Below, piece after piece: positions 31,794-33,442 of a DNA stretch of 33,442 nt. Both the position numbers and the translations under genes were made by a program. Within the stretch, counting starts at the first letter, position 1. Every line of letters starts with the position of its first letter. Source of the stretch: Clostridia bacterium (GTDB taxonomy: Bacteria; Bacillota; Clostridia; Christensenellales; Aristaeellaceae); NCBI GenBank assembly GCA_017410455.1, contig JAFQQT010000069.1:1-33442 (forward strand). Direction: 5' to 3'. Below the pieces are notes generated by a model. It had not been told where the DNA came from. It did not search any database and was given only the letters and a program-made list of their open reading frames with translations.

Positions 31794-32656
31794 TGCAGCC
31801 GCGCACTGGGCTGGGCAAAAGGCTCTATGCGGACAGACGCTTCCGCATCGTATTCTATGCTGCTGCAACACTGATCGTCAACCTGCTTTACGGCGTCGGG
31901 CATGCGATCCTTGGCCTGCTGAGCAGCTCATGCTGGCTACTGGTGATGGCGGCAAACCACATCCTGCTGGGCGTGATGCGCTTCGGCGCGGTGCTGACGG
32001 AGCGCCGCCATGCCTCTGAGCGGTTTGTGATGCGTCTGTGCGGCGGCATGCTGATGGCGCTTGCCCTGGTGATGGGCGCAGTGACCGGCATCAGCTTGGC
32101 GGAGGACAATGCCGTTCCCCATGGCATCGTTGTCATGCTGGTCATCGCCATCTACACCTTCTGGAAGATGACGATGGCCATCGTCCATACGGTGCAGGCG
32201 CATCAATCCGGTACGCCCCTGACGCGCACCATCCGCAACATCACCCTGGCCAGCGCCCTGGCGTCGCTGATGACGATGCAGCGATCCATGCTGGTTTCCT
32301 TTGACGGAGATATGACGGCGGAGGCGGCGCTTGTCCTCAACATCTGCACCGGAAGCGCGGTGTGCCTGCTGGTGTTCCTGATGGGACTGAACATGCTTTT
32401 TGATGAGAAAGGATTTGAGAAAATGGCGAAGTCGAAGATTGTAAAGGGCAATGAGAGGATTGCCGAAGCGGTGGCTGATGGCTACAAAAAGGTCGAGGGT
32501 GTGTTTGTCGGCGGCTATAAGAAGGTAGAAGAAACCGTCGTGGGCGCGTACAAGAAGGTTGAGGATAAATTTGTTGACCAGTACCTGACCCGCGACGGCG
32601 AAACCGTAGAGGAAGCCAAGGCCCGTCTGAAGGGCGAAAAGAAGTCCAAGGAATAA
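31793..32656 (+). CDS. Multi-helix membrane protein with 11-residue repeat tail
   Basis: A 287-residue protein. Residues 1-205 hold about six hydrophobic segments. From residue 211 (MAKSKIVKGNERIAEAV) a soluble tail begins with three exact-length 11-residue repeats starting at Tyr231, Tyr242 and Tyr253: YKKVEGVFVGG, YKKVEETVVGA, YKKVEDKFVDQ. It ends in YLTRDGETVEEAKARLKGEKK. I recall similar tails as separate small proteins in other gut bacteria, so this may be a fusion. Met211 has an AAAGG about ten bases upstream and could start a 77-residue free tail. It is coupled to the preceding membrane gene and under the same TetR-controlled promoter. Function unknown. Confidence 0.75.
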   Translation: MQPRTGLGKRLYADRRFRIVFYAAATLIVNLLYGVGHAILGLLSSSCWLLVMAANHILLGVMRFGAVLTERRHASERFVMRLCGGMLMALALVMGAVTGISLAEDNAVPHGIVVMLVIAIYTFWKMTMAIVHTVQAHQSGTPLTRTIRNITLASALASLMTMQRSMLVSFDGDMTAEAALVLNICTGSAVCLLVFLMGLNMLFDEKGFEKMAKSKIVKGNERIAEAVADGYKKVEGVFVGGYKKVEETVVGAYKKVEDKFVDQYLTRDGETVEEAKARLKGEKKSKE

Positions 32657-32658
32657 GG

Positions 32659-32699
32659 AAAACCGGGGTGCTCCGTGCGGAACATCCCGGTTTGTTTTT
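32659..32699 (+). terminator. Terminator after the membrane operon
   Basis: AACCGGG and CCCGGTT close a long stem with an inner TCCG/CGGA pairing, followed by TGTTTTT. It reaches the metK stop codon of the opposite strand. Confidence 0.85.
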
Positions 32700-33442
32700 A
32701 CTTGTTGACAGCGGCCTTCAGCGCATCGACGAAGTCGGTCTGCTCCCAGGGCATGTTTTCCTTGCCGAAGTGGCCGTAGTTGCAGTTGGCGCGGTAGATG
32801 GGGCGGCGCAGCTGCAGACGGTCGATGATGGCGTTGGGGCGCAGGTCGAAGACCTTCTCCACCGCGGCGGACAGCACATCGTCTGCGACGATGCCGGTGC
32901 CCTTGGTGTCCACGCACAGGCTCACGGGCTGGGCCACGCCGATGGCATAGGCCAGCTGGATCTCGCACTGCCTGGCCAGACCGGCGGCGACCACGTTCTT
33001 GGCCACATGGCGGGCGGCATAGGCAGCGGAGCGGTCCACCTTCGAGGGGTCCTTGCCGCTGAAGGCGCCGCCGCCGTGACGGCCATAACCGCCATAGGTG
33101 TCCACGATGATCTTGCGGCCGGTCAGGCCGGAGTCGCCCGCGGGGCCGCCGATGACGAAACGGCCGGTGGGGTTGATGAAGTAACGGGTTTCGGCGGTCA
33201 GCATGTCAGCGGGGATCACGGGGGCCACCACATGCTCCAGCAGCGCGGCGCGGATCTCCTCCTGGGTGACCGCTTCGTCATGCTGGGTGGAGATGACGAT
33301 GGTATCCACCGCCACGGGCTTGCCGTCCTCGTAGATCACCGTCACCTGGGACTTGCCGTCGGGGCGCAGCCAGGGCAGGGTGCCGTCCTTGCGCACCTGG
33401 GCCAGGCGGCGGGTGAGACGATGAGCCAGGGAGATGGGCAGG
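32698..33442 (-). CDS. metK: S-adenosylmethionine synthetase (3' part)
   Basis: The C-terminal 248 residues of MetK, which makes S-adenosylmethionine from methionine and ATP. The 5' end of the gene lies beyond the right edge: the reading frame continues without a stop to the last base ([20 protein letters not shown]). Family motifs include [37 protein letters not shown] and the phosphate-binding [19 protein letters not shown]. The C-terminus is complete. SAM from this enzyme is also the cofactor of NrdG, the activase that NrdD needs. Confidence 0.97.
   Translation of the reverse strand, partial: LPISLAHRLTRRLAQVRKDGTLPWLRPDGKSQVTVIYEDGKPVAVDTIVISTQHDEAVTQEEIRAALLEHVVAPVIPADMLTAETRYFINPTGRFVIGGPAGDSGLTGRKIIVDTYGGYGRHGGGAFSGKDPSKVDRSAAYAARHVAKNVVAAGLARQCEIQLAYAIGVAQPVSLCVDTKGTGIVADDVLSAAVEKVFDLRPNAIIDRLQLRRPIYRANCNYGHFGKENMPWEQTDFVDALKAAVNK

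Overview
This window looks like a piece of chromosome from a GC-rich, anaerobic, Gram-positive Clostridia-type bacterium. The grounds are an oxygen-independent class III ribonucleotide reductase (nrdD), strong GGAGG ribosome binding sites almost everywhere, compact sigma-A promoters (often with an extended TG-N -10), U-tract hairpin terminators, an ECF sigma/anti-sigma pair, and an enlarged ribosomal protein L17 of a kind I associate with Clostridia. A gut Christensenellales- or Oscillospirales-like lineage is my inference; no rRNA is present to settle it. I see no mobile element, CRISPR array, tRNA or rRNA gene.

Layout. 1-660: rpmI-rplT, the end of the infC-type operon, closed by a terminator. 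660-3450: a long regulatory region with possible NrdR boxes, then nrdD. 3490-4230: a small aromatic-acid-exporter-like membrane protein. 4235-9040 (minus): a four-gene ABC exporter operon (ATPase, permease, GldG-like protein, DUF4340 protein). 9043-9837 (minus): an atypical OmpR-type regulator that lacks the phosphorylation residues. 9855-10958 (minus): a small membrane protein and a YfcE-like phosphodiesterase. 11109-12360: rtcB RNA ligase. 12371-14563 (minus): a large secreted protein of unknown function. 14610-18295 (minus): the alpha operon rpsM-rpsK-rpsD-rpoA-rplQ, preceded by an unusually hairpin-rich leader of about 330 nt. 18392-21033: CCA-adding enzyme and a cation efflux protein. 21050-22333 (minus): a secreted discoidin/SH3-like protein. 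22493-24302: kduI-kduD for uronate catabolism, with a perfect cre/LacI-type palindrome. 24346-25193: secG and a PH-domain protein with a calcium-loop-like tail. 25202-25459: a gene-free cluster of hairpins. 25459-27276 (minus): an ECF sigma factor and its membrane anti-sigma partner. 27285-30707 (minus): a GntR repressor, a PHP phosphatase and oligoendopeptidase F, probably one autoregulated operon. 30761-32699: a TetR repressor divergent from a two-gene membrane-protein operon; the second protein ends in three 11-residue amphipathic repeats. 32698-33442 (minus): the 3' part of metK.

Most of the window is housekeeping. The parts that deserve a second look are the hairpin-tiled rpsM leader and the structured rpsD-rpoA spacer, the TetR-controlled membrane pair with its perilipin/synuclein-like tail, the PH domain with a thrombospondin-3-like tail, the phosphorylation-dead response regulator, the altered zinc site of NrdD, and the hairpin cluster at 25.2-25.46 kb.
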